A stretch of 64,000 bases of DNA from an uncultured Pelagibacteraceae bacterium (GTDB lineage: Bacteria; Pseudomonadota; Alphaproteobacteria; Pelagibacterales; AG-422-B15): assembly GCA_902564295.1 (NCBI GenBank), contig CACFAO010000003.1, positions 34,764 to 98,763 of the forward strand, given 5' to 3'. The translations under genes and the position numbers were made by a program. Under the pieces are notes generated by a model that was not told where the DNA came from, did no database searches, and saw nothing but the letters and a program-made list of their open reading frames with translations. Positions 9,280 to 18,500 of this stretch are shown one piece after another; positions within the stretch are counted from its first letter, which is position 1, and every line of letters starts with the position of its first letter.

Positions 9280-9305
9280 TCGCAGTTTTAATGAGAAAAC
9301 TGCGA
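9280..9305. promoter_or_regulatory. Perfect 10-bp dyad in divergent intergenic region
   Basis: TCGCAGTTTT, a 6-base spacer and AAAACTGCGA form a perfect inverted repeat in the 191-bp gap between the divergent M19-operon and dioxygenase genes. Neither strand has a following T-run. An operator for a dimeric regulator is the simplest reading; an mRNA hairpin is the alternative. Confidence 0.45.
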
Positions 9306-9387
9306 CAATTTAAGCATGGTTCATTCTTTGTAGATCTTTTAATTGTCATAGAAAATACTATATTGATTCAGGATACTAAGAAAAAAA

Positions 9388-9987
9388 ATGTACACACCAA
9401 TTAATCAATATATTGAAAGGCTTGAGAATATTTCATTTGACGTTGATAAGTTAAATCAAGCTGTTAGCGATTTAGTCAAGATCAGACCTTTTGAAAATTC
9501 CGAACAGAAACCAGGCATGCTTAAGTCAAATGCTATTTGTCTTAATTATGATGAGAAAGAATTAGATGAGTGGTTTGGAGGAAATATTAGAGGTAAATAT
9601 TGGACAAAACCAGACTCTTCATTCGAGGAGATGGAAAGGGAACCATACATTGATGAATCAAGGTACACGCTCTTTAACCCAAAATTAAATAATACTTACT
9701 TCAAGTACGTATATGATAAAATAAATGAATTTTTTGAAATAGGGAGATGTCGTGTGATTAAAATGCCACCACGCACCACTTTAAGCTGGCATAGAGATCC
9801 AGAAAGAAGACTCCATATTGCAATCAAAACCAATTATGGCGCTCGAATGTTCATTGAACATACTGGCCATCACATACCTGCTGATGGAAACATTTATTTA
9901 ACTGATAACACTAAATATCACACAGCTATTAATGGTGGAGAAGAAGATAGAATTCACTTGGTAGCTACTTTACTAGGCACAAAATAA
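9388..9987 (+). CDS. Aspartyl/asparaginyl beta-hydroxylase-like Fe(II)/2-oxoglutarate dioxygenase
   Basis: 199 aa cupin-fold protein. The C-terminal half carries the iron-binding pattern of the Asp/Asn beta-hydroxylase family: H135-x-D137 in LSWHRDPERRLHIAI, H178 in KYHTAINGG, and R188 nearby as the likely 2-oxoglutarate anchor. The aspartate of H-x-D is present; bacterial family members vary at this place. The first 90 residues have no recognised motif. No signal peptide is seen, so it is probably cytoplasmic. The natural substrate, whether a protein side chain, free amino acid or small molecule, cannot be told. It converges with the glutamine-synthetase-like gene, with 2 bases between stop codons. 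Confidence 0.72.
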   Translation: MYTPINQYIERLENISFDVDKLNQAVSDLVKIRPFENSEQKPGMLKSNAICLNYDEKELDEWFGGNIRGKYWTKPDSSFEEMEREPYIDESRYTLFNPKLNNTYFKYVYDKINEFFEIGRCRVIKMPPRTTLSWHRDPERRLHIAIKTNYGARMFIEHTGHHIPADGNIYLTDNTKYHTAINGGEEDRIHLVATLLGTK

Positions 9988-9989
9988 TT

Positions 9990-11309
9990 TTAACAATCAA
10001 TTATATTTTTACGTATCCAGCTAGCTTTGTTTGCTTCAAGTACTTGACTAAATTCTTTTAACTCACGTTTCTTCAATTTTACATACTTCGAGACAACTTT
10101 TGCGCCGATTGACTTTTTAACAATTGTGTCGTTGCTAAATTTTTTTATAGCTTGCTCTAGACTGTTTGGTAGTTTTTTCACTCTTTTTAGTTTGTGACCC
10201 TGTTTATACATATTTATATCAAGGCGTTTTCCAGGGCTGCGTTTGTTTTTCATTCCATCGATACCCATTGCTATTATTCCTGATTGAAGCAGGTACGGGT
10301 TAACAGCACCATCTGCAGCTCTAAATTCAAATCGTCCTTCATCTGGAATTCGTATCATATGTGTACGGTTATTTCCTGAGTACGTCACAGCGGTTGGAGA
10401 ATAAGTTGAACCAGAGTTTGTTGTTTTTGCATTTAATCTTTCATAACTGTTTAGACACGGATTTAGCCATGCAGCAAAAGAGTCTACTGATTTTATAATA
10501 CCGCCAATGAATTGATAACCCATTTTTGATAGACCTAGTTGGTCAGAGGAGTCCTGGAATAAGTTTTTTTTCTTTTTTTTATCCCAAACAGACACATGTG
10601 CATGACAACCATTGCCTGTTAGTTGAGTAAATGGTTTAGGCATGAACGTTGCTCTCAATCCATGCTTTTCAGCAATTGATTTTACCATAAATTTGAAGAA
10701 TACGTGACGATCTGCAGTGGTTAAGCAATCTGCATAGTCCCAATTCATTTCAAACTGTCCATTTGCATCTTCATGGTCATTTTGATAGGGCTTCCAGCCT
10801 AATTTAATCATAGAGTCACAAATTTCACTCAAGACATCAAAGCGTCTCATCAAAGCGGCAACATCATAGCAAGGTTTTAGGGCATCATCGCGGTTGTCAG
10901 CAACTTCAGTACCATCTTCATTTAAAATAAAGAATTCGCATTCTACGCCAGTCATCATTTGAAGGTTTAAGTTGTCTAAATTGTTAATTTGATTTTTTAA
11001 AATCACACGTGGACACTGGTCCATAAATTTATTATTCATGATCAGGTCACTTGCCATCCAGCCAACGTCTGGCTGCCAGGGTAGTTGAATGAGGCTGTCT
11101 GGGTCTGGTAAAGCAAACATATCAGGTTCAGAAAAAGATAGATCTAAGTGTGTTGCAAACCCGCCAAAGCCCGCACCTGTTTTTTGCATTTCTCCGATAG
11201 CTCGAGTTGGCACGAGTTTTGCCCTTTGCACTCCAAAAAGATCAACAAATGTAACAAGGAAGTACTTAATTTTCTTTTGCTTTGCGATTTTTTCTAAGTT
11301 TTTTACCAT
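9990..11309 (-). CDS. Type III glutamine synthetase-like enzyme (GlnT / gamma-glutamylmethylamide synthetase-like)
   Basis: 439 aa from the ATG at 11309 (MVKNLEKIAKQKKIKYFL); a longer frame begins 7 codons earlier. It carries the glutamine synthetase catalytic domain: the N-terminal beta-grasp FLVTFVDLFGVQRAKLVP, the metal-binding glutamate in MMTGVECEFF, the ATP/metal loop NDHEDANGQFEMNW, and the GNGCHAHVSVWD block. The C-terminal RFEFRAADGAVNPYL segment also fits. Full length for the short type III group, which includes GlnT and GmaS. Members ligate ammonia, methylamine or another amine to glutamate using ATP. The nearby polyamine importer and amine-type ALDH suggest an amine substrate, but GMAS and true GlnT cannot be separated by eye. 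It is transcribed divergently from the regulator gene at 11402. Confidence 0.82.
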   Translation of the reverse strand: MVKNLEKIAKQKKIKYFLVTFVDLFGVQRAKLVPTRAIGEMQKTGAGFGGFATHLDLSFSEPDMFALPDPDSLIQLPWQPDVGWMASDLIMNNKFMDQCPRVILKNQINNLDNLNLQMMTGVECEFFILNEDGTEVADNRDDALKPCYDVAALMRRFDVLSEICDSMIKLGWKPYQNDHEDANGQFEMNWDYADCLTTADRHVFFKFMVKSIAEKHGLRATFMPKPFTQLTGNGCHAHVSVWDKKKKKNLFQDSSDQLGLSKMGYQFIGGIIKSVDSFAAWLNPCLNSYERLNAKTTNSGSTYSPTAVTYSGNNRTHMIRIPDEGRFEFRAADGAVNPYLLQSGIIAMGIDGMKNKRSPGKRLDINMYKQGHKLKRVKKLPNSLEQAIKKFSNDTIVKKSIGAKVVSKYVKLKKRELKEFSQVLEANKASWIRKNIIDC

Positions 11310-11378
11310 GGAGAGAATTATGCGCAGCATTGATGATTATTCAATAGGTAAATGTTGATTGATATTTAAGTAAAAAAA

Positions 11379-11391
11379 ACCCATATTGGGT
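11379..11391. promoter_or_regulatory. CCCA-N3-TGGG palindrome upstream of the regulator gene
   Basis: ACCCATATTGGGT, preceded by a run of eight A residues, ends 10 bases before the start codon of the gene at 11402. A very similar element, A-run then CCCA-N3-TGGG on the opposite strand, lies at 15403-15413 upstream of the giant surface-protein gene. Proposed as an operator of the neighbouring regulator; this is inference. Confidence 0.35.
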
Positions 11392-11401
11392 ATGTTAAAG
11401 A

Positions 11402-12463
11402 ATGAATCCTAATTTAAAAAAATTACGAGACACTGTCGTAGAGCACACCTTAAAGTTGGACAACGACCGACTTGCACTTTTATTGTTAATTCAACTTTCT
11501 CGTCATCAAAATCTATTTATTCACGAACCATCAGATTGGAATGATAGTCCTACAGACTGGATCACACAGAATCAAAGAATTCAAGATGAAGTCATTGCTA
11601 TTTTATCTTTTATTATACTTTTTTCATTCACGAATGCATATCATGACGAAAATTTATTCAAAGAGTATAGGAAGGATATTTTAGATATGCATCCTGAGGA
11701 CTTTCTAAATAATTCAATTTATCAATCAGCATTTAGTGAATTTATTGGCAAAAAAATTACAATCAGTTCACTTTCAAGTCATTTCAATATTCCAAAAGAA
11801 AGTATGAGAAGATATTTAAATGCAGTTTTAGAAAGTGCTTTAATTACCAAGGATTCAAAATACGGATATCTTGTAGATTTTGATGCTTATCAAGCATATA
11901 TATTTACAAATTCATTAAACAATATCTATAAATCAGTCATGCGCTCATTGAATGATTTCATAGTAAATCTAGAGGATTATTTTGAAACTAATTTTAATTT
12001 AAAGCCTCTAACTTCAATTAATACAAAAAAATTTTCTCAGTCTAAATGGAACAGAGTACGATTACATTTATATCATTTCTGGGTAAGAATTCTTACTCTA
12101 GATGGAAGTGATCAATCACTTTTACCAGCAGATCGCATTATACTTTCAGCTGCCGTGTATTTCAAAAACAGAAAAGGCATATTGAAATATGAATCTATTG
12201 AAGAATTGTATGAAAGTGGACATTTGCTACCAACAAACCTTTCATCAATTTCTGAGGCCGCAAAAATGCCTCGTGAAACTGTAAGACGGTCTAGTAAGAA
12301 ATTAATTGAATTGAAACATTTGGAGAAAAAAGGCAGAAATATTTATCGAATTAATTATCCAAAACTAAATGGAGAAGTGGATATTTTTTTAAAATATAAA
12401 GAGTTGACTTTCACTGAAATGATGAATTTTTATTTCAATATTTACGAAGATTTAACTAATTAA
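11402..12463 (+). CDS. Putative DNA-binding regulator with two helix-turn-helix-like segments
   Basis: 353 aa, cytoplasmic, not matching a named family I know. Two regions read like winged helix-turn-helix domains. One spans about residues 118-160 (ITISSLSSHFNIPKESMRRYL). The other spans about 282-325 (ISEAAKMPRETVRRSSKKL, then a KKGRNIYRI wing). Both share the logic of a short helix, a turn, and a recognition helix beginning P-x-E-(S/T)-(M/V)-R-R. That suggests an internal duplication separated by a helical region of about 120 residues. It converges on the TolC-like gene with a 4-base overlap of the ends and sits beside the giant-adhesin locus, so it may regulate that locus. Confidence 0.62.
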   Translation: MNPNLKKLRDTVVEHTLKLDNDRLALLLLIQLSRHQNLFIHEPSDWNDSPTDWITQNQRIQDEVIAILSFIILFSFTNAYHDENLFKEYRKDILDMHPEDFLNNSIYQSAFSEFIGKKITISSLSSHFNIPKESMRRYLNAVLESALITKDSKYGYLVDFDAYQAYIFTNSLNNIYKSVMRSLNDFIVNLEDYFETNFNLKPLTSINTKKFSQSKWNRVRLHLYHFWVRILTLDGSDQSLLPADRIILSAAVYFKNRKGILKYESIEELYESGHLLPTNLSSISEAAKMPRETVRRSSKKLIELKHLEKKGRNIYRINYPKLNGEVDIFLKYKELTFTEMMNFYFNIYEDLTN

Positions 12464-15303
12464 ATCGAGCACATCAAAATGACTTCTTCATTGCAAGTTA
12501 GCTCAGCATCAACAATTGAACTATTTTCTGAACTTAGTTGAGTATCAAGCTCCTCCAACATTGATTTGGCTTCGTTCATTGGAACAGGTCCAATTACTAC
12601 TGAGAAATCATTTTTATCAAATTTTTCAACGTTGATATCGTATTTAAGGAAACGGGTATCAAAACCCATCAAATCGTATATGTAATTCATTAGGCTATTT
12701 GCCGAATTTCCTCGTGTATATGAGCCGATTTTAATATATGCATACTCAGCACTAGATGAACTTTCGGAGAGATTATTATCAGCAGTTGTTGCTTCACTCG
12801 CTTGAGCACTGAATGAACTAGTTTCAGAATCTGTAGTCGTATCAACAAGTTCAGTTAAGTTCGCTAAAGCCTCTTCAGCTTCTTTGGCTAATTTATCTTC
12901 AAGTTCTTCTTGAGCTTTTTTTTCTGCGATCTCTTTTTGTTTATTTTCCTCTATTACTTGAGCTAATTCTTCTTTTGCTTCAGCTGCTTCAGTAGAAAGT
13001 TGGTCATAATCAGCTAGCAATTGTTCATTTTCTGCTAGCAGTTGTTCGTTTTCTTGGATAATTTTTTTTGTCGGTAATATTGTGTCATTCTCAATCACTT
13101 CAGGAATTATTGTGTTTTCAGTCATTACTTCTTCTTGAGTATTCACATCAGTACTTTCGTCAAAGATTTCATTATTAAATTCTATTGAACTCTCCTCACC
13201 ATTTAGTTCATCAATAGAATTTCCAAGTAATTGGTCAACAGAGTCCAATAGATTATTCAAATCCTCAGCTGACACATTAGTAAACTCGTATTGCGTTTCC
13301 ATTGAGTTAGCATCGGTTTCTTCAACTTTTATTGTTTCATCAATCACAACTTTCTCAACAGCAGTATCTTCAACTTCCTCAGTAGCATTTTCTTCAACTT
13401 GCTCAATTGATAATGGTTCATCTTCATTACTTAATTTAGACATACGTGCAAGTTCTTCTCTTGCTTTTGCAGCTTCATTTGCAAGGAATGTTTCCTCATC
13501 AACAAATTGAAGTATGAAATCATCTTCTGTTGATACTAAAGCATTTGCAACTGAGATTTTAAGCTTGATACCTGAAACATCCTCAGGTGGGTTACCAACT
13601 ATAGATAAGTCTGAAGTTAAAAATGCGAGCCATCGAGGGAGATCACTACCGTCTTGTTGAGTGACTGAATATCTTAATTTTCCTGGACCAGTAATATCAA
13701 ATGTATCTTTAGAAATTTTAAATTTATTACTCGATTGCTTTGTATTAATTGGATCGGTGATAATTAGAAGTTGTGGGTTTTGATCATCTAATGGAATATT
13801 AATGTTTGCTTCATAAGTCATACCCCATTCTGCCAAATTGGCTTTTATGCTGCTGCTTAAATCCTCAATCGATAAGTTTTGATGATCCTCAGGTAAAATA
13901 TCTTTACCAATTGACGCGTAAATTTGTCCGATACTATGCTGCATCTCAGAGAAGGCTAAATCTTTCCTTAATTCTGCAACTAAAAGACTTGCCTCTTCTC
14001 GAATAACTTCAAGCTCTCCAAATCGAGAGACTTTTTGGGCATTTTGAACTTGTTTACTTATTCTTCGAGCTACATCTAAATATCTTTGTGCTGTGTCGTA
14101 TTCTTCAATGGCGAGATCGTAATTTATGTTTGATAGATGCACTTGAGAAAGCACTGTCATAGCTATTGCAAGATGCCTTTCGGCAATAAGTTCTTGGTTA
14201 GCTTTAGAAGCTTTCCTAGTAGCCCCAATTGAAAAAATATCAAAAAGATTTCCACCAATTGATGCACCGTATTCTGTGGTATCTTGGTTTAGTAAGTAGT
14301 CATTGTCAGTATAGCCATATGCTGCATTAAATTTTAAACTTGGAATGAGAGCCAACATCGCAGCACGTGTGTCTTTGCTTGATATTCTCTTCTGGTAACG
14401 ACTTTCCATCAACTCTGGTCTTGAAATAAGAGCAACTTCTTCCATGGTTTGAATATCCAGCTTAAGGTTCGTTAGGTATGTATCATTACTAGCAAGTGTG
14501 AAATCCTGACCTGGTAAAAGCCCCATTAGTGTTTTTAATTCGTTCTTTGAATTTATGAGAGCCCTTTGCTGCGTTTGCAGTGTTCGCTGAACATCAAGTA
14601 ATTCTTTTTGATAAAGCAATGAGTCCATTGGAGCTGATATCAATAACTCTTCAATGTATTGAGAGTCTGCTAGTGCATCTTCTACTCTTTTTAAAAGCGG
14701 ATTAAGCTTTTTTAGTAGATTTTCAGAGGCCTGTGCTTTCCAGTAAGATCTAATCACATCTCTAGTAATGTTCTGAACTGCTTTTCTCTCAAGTTCTTTA
14801 GCAATTAAATATCTATCAGCCTGTTGTCCTGCTCTAATATATGAAAGACCAAAGTCAAGGGCATTCCATGTAAATTCAATTCCTCGAGTTTCCTGTCCTT
14901 TGCCTCTAGAAATTGTATAAGATTCAGTTCCATCTAAAGCAGGCTCAGCGTCTGTATCATAATTAACAGTCATACTGGTTGATGGTTGTAATTCAGTAAA
15001 TTCTGAGTAACCAGCATTGAGAGCAATGTCTGGTAACATATCAAATTTTTGTAAGTCTCTTTGACTGTTTGCTAGTGCAGACTCCATAACACTTATTCTT
15101 AGATCACGATTGTTTCTAACAGCAATTGCAATTGCAGTGTGTAAATCAATATTTTTTAAAGATGAATCAATTTCAAGTTCAGCAATCTCTTCAGCAATTG
15201 AAATGCTCAATGACTCTGAATCAATTACTTTTGGAGCGCGCGCGCAAGCAACGAGTACCAAACATATGAAAAGTATAAATAATTTTTTTATAGAGTATAC
15301 CAT
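12460..15303 (-). CDS. TolC-family outer-membrane lipoprotein fused to a cadherin-like domain and a SPOR domain
   Basis: 947 aa, roughly twice the length of TolC. Residues 1-20 are a lipoprotein signal with lipobox L-V-A-C20. Residues about 50-480 carry the outer-membrane efflux pattern: paired long helices, and repeated LPDIALNAGYS / IPSLKFNAAYGYTD beta-barrel entries. Residues about 520-610 resemble a dystroglycan-type cadherin-like domain (KISKDTFDITGPGKLRYSV...LPRWLAFL). Then comes an acidic and coiled-coil linker (620-850) with repeated ENEQLLAE units. A SPOR-like peptidoglycan-binding domain (about 858-935, AYIKIGSYTRGNSANSL) ends the protein. It is divergent from the giant DUF4347/VCBS protein and is its likely outer-membrane exit duct. 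Confidence 0.82.
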   Translation of the reverse strand: MVYSIKKLFILFICLVLVACARAPKVIDSESLSISIAEEIAELEIDSSLKNIDLHTAIAIAVRNNRDLRISVMESALANSQRDLQKFDMLPDIALNAGYSEFTELQPSTSMTVNYDTDAEPALDGTESYTISRGKGQETRGIEFTWNALDFGLSYIRAGQQADRYLIAKELERKAVQNITRDVIRSYWKAQASENLLKKLNPLLKRVEDALADSQYIEELLISAPMDSLLYQKELLDVQRTLQTQQRALINSKNELKTLMGLLPGQDFTLASNDTYLTNLKLDIQTMEEVALISRPELMESRYQKRISSKDTRAAMLALIPSLKFNAAYGYTDNDYLLNQDTTEYGASIGGNLFDIFSIGATRKASKANQELIAERHLAIAMTVLSQVHLSNINYDLAIEEYDTAQRYLDVARRISKQVQNAQKVSRFGELEVIREEASLLVAELRKDLAFSEMQHSIGQIYASIGKDILPEDHQNLSIEDLSSSIKANLAEWGMTYEANINIPLDDQNPQLLIITDPINTKQSSNKFKISKDTFDITGPGKLRYSVTQQDGSDLPRWLAFLTSDLSIVGNPPEDVSGIKLKISVANALVSTEDDFILQFVDEETFLANEAAKAREELARMSKLSNEDEPLSIEQVEENATEEVEDTAVEKVVIDETIKVEETDANSMETQYEFTNVSAEDLNNLLDSVDQLLGNSIDELNGEESSIEFNNEIFDESTDVNTQEEVMTENTIIPEVIENDTILPTKKIIQENEQLLAENEQLLADYDQLSTEAAEAKEELAQVIEENKQKEIAEKKAQEELEDKLAKEAEEALANLTELVDTTTDSETSSFSAQASEATTADNNLSESSSSAEYAYIKIGSYTRGNSANSLMNYIYDLMGFDTRFLKYDINVEKFDKNDFSVVIGPVPMNEAKSMLEELDTQLSSENSSIVDAELTCNEEVILMCSI

Positions 15304-15310
15304 TTGACTG

Positions 15311-15357
15311 TTTTTTTAAAAAAACCAGATACACTCTAATCGACTTAATGTATCTGG
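15311..15357 (-). terminator. Intrinsic terminator/attenuator in the leader of the TolC-like gene
   Basis: On the minus strand, CCAGATACA and TGTATCTGG (9-bp perfect stem, 15357-15325) are followed at once by seven T residues. The start codon at 15303 lies only about 8 bases beyond the following A-run. An upstream octamer (TACACTCT, 15394-15387) is complementary to AGAGTGTA in the hairpin's 3' half (15337-15330). Pairing there would disrupt the terminator. This looks like a terminator/antiterminator switch; no promoter was mapped. Confidence 0.55.
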
Positions 15358-15402
15358 CGCAAGTAATACCAAACTTTAATAATTTGAGAGTGTACATAAC
15401 CG

Positions 15403-15413
15403 CCCATTTTGGG
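15403..15413. promoter_or_regulatory. CCCA-N3-TGGG palindrome in the TolC-like/giant protein intergenic region
   Basis: CCCATTTTGGG followed by a T-run on the plus strand. Read on the minus strand it is an A-run plus CCCAAAATGGG, closely matching the element at 11379-11391 before the regulator gene. It lies in the 208-bp divergent region between the TolC-like gene and the giant surface protein. Candidate operator; could also be a chance short palindrome. Confidence 0.33.
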
Positions 15414-15511
15414 TTTTTTTTTCGATCTTGCTACATTTGGTAGCATTACTGCTGTATATAGAAAAGGTATATTTATCAATAAATTACTAAATTTTATTTA
15501 TAAAAATTAAC

Positions 15512-18500
15512 ATGACCAAAAAACTAATTCAGGCACTTGAACCTCGCATGATGCTCGATGGAGCTGCAGTTGCAACTGCAATCGACACAATCGATGATTT
15601 ATCGAACTTGAATAAAACTGATTTAGATAAAAAATCAAAGGAAAATAATTTTAAAACTGATCAAGATACAAAACTTCCATTCGTTAATCGTGAAAGTACA
15701 AATCAGAATGCAAGAACCAAACAGTTTGTATTCATTGACAGTGCAGTTGATGACATTGAAGTTTTAATTAAAAGTTTTGATAACAATACTGAAGTATATG
15801 TCATTCAAAGTGAGCAGGACGGTTTTGCTGAAATTGAAAATATTTTATCTAGCAAGTCAGATATTGATGCGTTGCACATCATCGGTCACGGAAGTGTTGG
15901 GCAGATAGCATTTGGAACGGCTGTTTTAAACAGTGATACACTTGATACTTACAGAGATACGTTAAAAACTATTGGTTTAAGTTTAACTAAGCAAGGAGAT
16001 ATTTTATTTTATGGTTGTAATGTTGCAGCTGATCTAAATGGAGAGGTCTTCATTAAACAACTCGCTGATATAACCCAGTCGGATATTGCAGCATCTAATG
16101 ATATTACTGGTCAAGGTGGAGATTGGGATTTAGAGAAACATGTTGGCATTGTAGAAACTCAAAATATAAGCGTTATCAATTATAAACATTCTCTGAGCAA
16201 TGATGTGACTGCTGTTCAAAATGCTGTTGAAATACACGGAGCGACAAATTTAAAAGCAGGTGGAGGAAATTTCTCAGGCAATAAAAATGGACAACAAGAC
16301 AGCAGCGATCGATGGATCATCACACAGGAAAAAGCTAATGTGACTACTGGTAGCACACTGACCTTTGATGTTGGAGTGGCTGTAAACAGTTGGGATCCAG
16401 ATACAGATGGCCCGGTAAACGTGTACATGGTCTATCTGAACGATGAAATCAATCGACGAGGATCGAGTGACCGAGGTATAGTTGACTTTACTTACGAAAT
16501 TTTAGGTGTGTTCACGATACCTGATAACACCATTTTTATGTCAGGTTATACGGATAAGGGAAGTTCTGCTTATCCTTCTAGTAGTGCTCAGAAAGTTGGT
16601 AAAAGGGATTTTGAGTATTCTGGCGGTGCGCCTGGAAGTTTGACATCGGGCAGTGACGGTTGGCTTGTTTCAAATTCTAATAAAAGAATAACATTGTCAG
16701 CTGATAACGGTGAAAAAGGTGACTTTATTCGTGTGGTTACCAGAGCTGCACAAGATGACCCCGTGGTCGCAAACAATGATTCTGGTTATATCAATGAAGG
16801 CTCAACATTAAGTGTTTCTAATGGTGCAAGTGCAAATGATAGCACACCTGATACATCAGGCGAGCATACAGGGGATGTGTTGCTTAATGACACCGGAGGT
16901 GTAGCAAGTTTATATGTAAGTGCTATCACTGGAGGATCTCTTGGATCGGCTGTATCAGGGACTTATGGACAGCTGACTTTATATTCAAATGGATCATACA
17001 GTTATAATGCTAATAATGCTGAAGCCCTAGATGCAGGAGATATCGTTACTGACTCATTTACTTATACAGCAGATGATGGAACCACTGATAATAATGCAAC
17101 GATTACGATTACTGTTAAAGGAGTGAATGATGCTCCTGTTGGAACAGCTGATACGGGATCTGTCAATGAAGATAAACAGCTCACGGTCAGTGCAGGAAGT
17201 GGTGTTTTAACAAACGATACTGATGTGGACGCTAGTTCAAGTTTAACAGTATCTGCTGTCCAAGGACAGGCAAGTAATGTTAACTCAAATGTTACAGGCA
17301 CTTATGGTACATTAAATTTAGATGCTGATGGATCTTACACTTATATTGCTGATCAAAGCGCTGCAGATGCAATCGTTGCCGGGCAGACGGCAACAGATAC
17401 ATTCGCATATACTGTAAGCGATACTATGGCTACGAGTACGGTTAATTTAGTCATCACGGTAACGGGTGTGGGACCCGGAGCAGTCAACGACACTGACACA
17501 GTTGCTGAAAATGGTGCTCTTGATCGTAATGAAGCCGCCGGAGTACTCGCCAATGATGATGATAATGCAGCAAAAGATTCAGAAAATTTAATTGTCACAG
17601 AGATCTCATCCGATAGTACAGGTAATAGCGGCAATGCTACTCAGGGTGTGCTTGGAACCTATGGTACTCTAACCGTTGCAGCTGATGGTAGTTACACATA
17701 CACCGCTAATACCGCTGCTGCAGAGGCTTTAGCCGCAGGCGATAACAGTCAAACTGATGTATTCACTTATAAAATGAAAGATGATAATGGCGTTAATGAA
17801 GATACCGCAACTCTAACCATCACAATACAAGGTCAAGATGATGATCCCGTTGCATCAGCAGACACCGGAACAGCCAGTGAAGACGGCCCACAAGTTTCAG
17901 TAATTGCTGCTGCTGGTGTTTTAGCCAATGATACCGATGTAGATGCTGGAGAAAACCTATTCGTTTCAGCTGTCGGAGGTAACGCTTTAAACGTAGGTGG
18001 AGATGTCACGGGATCTCTTGGTACTCTTAATTTAGATGCAGATGGATCTTACACGTATATTGCTGATCAAGCCGGTGCAGATGCAATCACTGCAGGACAA
18101 ACTGCAACAGATACATTTAATTACACCCTAAGTGACGGTGAAGGGGACACAAGCACTGTTAACTTAGTCATTACGGTTACAGGTAAAGGGCCAGAGGGTG
18201 TTGCGGACACAGCAACAGTAACTGAAAACTCAACAGTAGAGAAAAACAACGCGGCTACTAATGGTGTATTAGCAAATGATGACGATAACGCATCATTTGA
18301 TCAAGAAAGCCTTGCAGTAACTGCTATCACTGGAGCATCAGCCGGAACAGTTGGCGGAACAACAGCTGGTACTCATGGTACTCTCACGATGAACCAAGAT
18401 GGTACTTATTCTTATGCAGCTACTAACGATGCTCTTGATGATGGAGAAACTGTCGATGATGTATTTACGTATACGGTTAAAGACGACGATGATAAAAACT

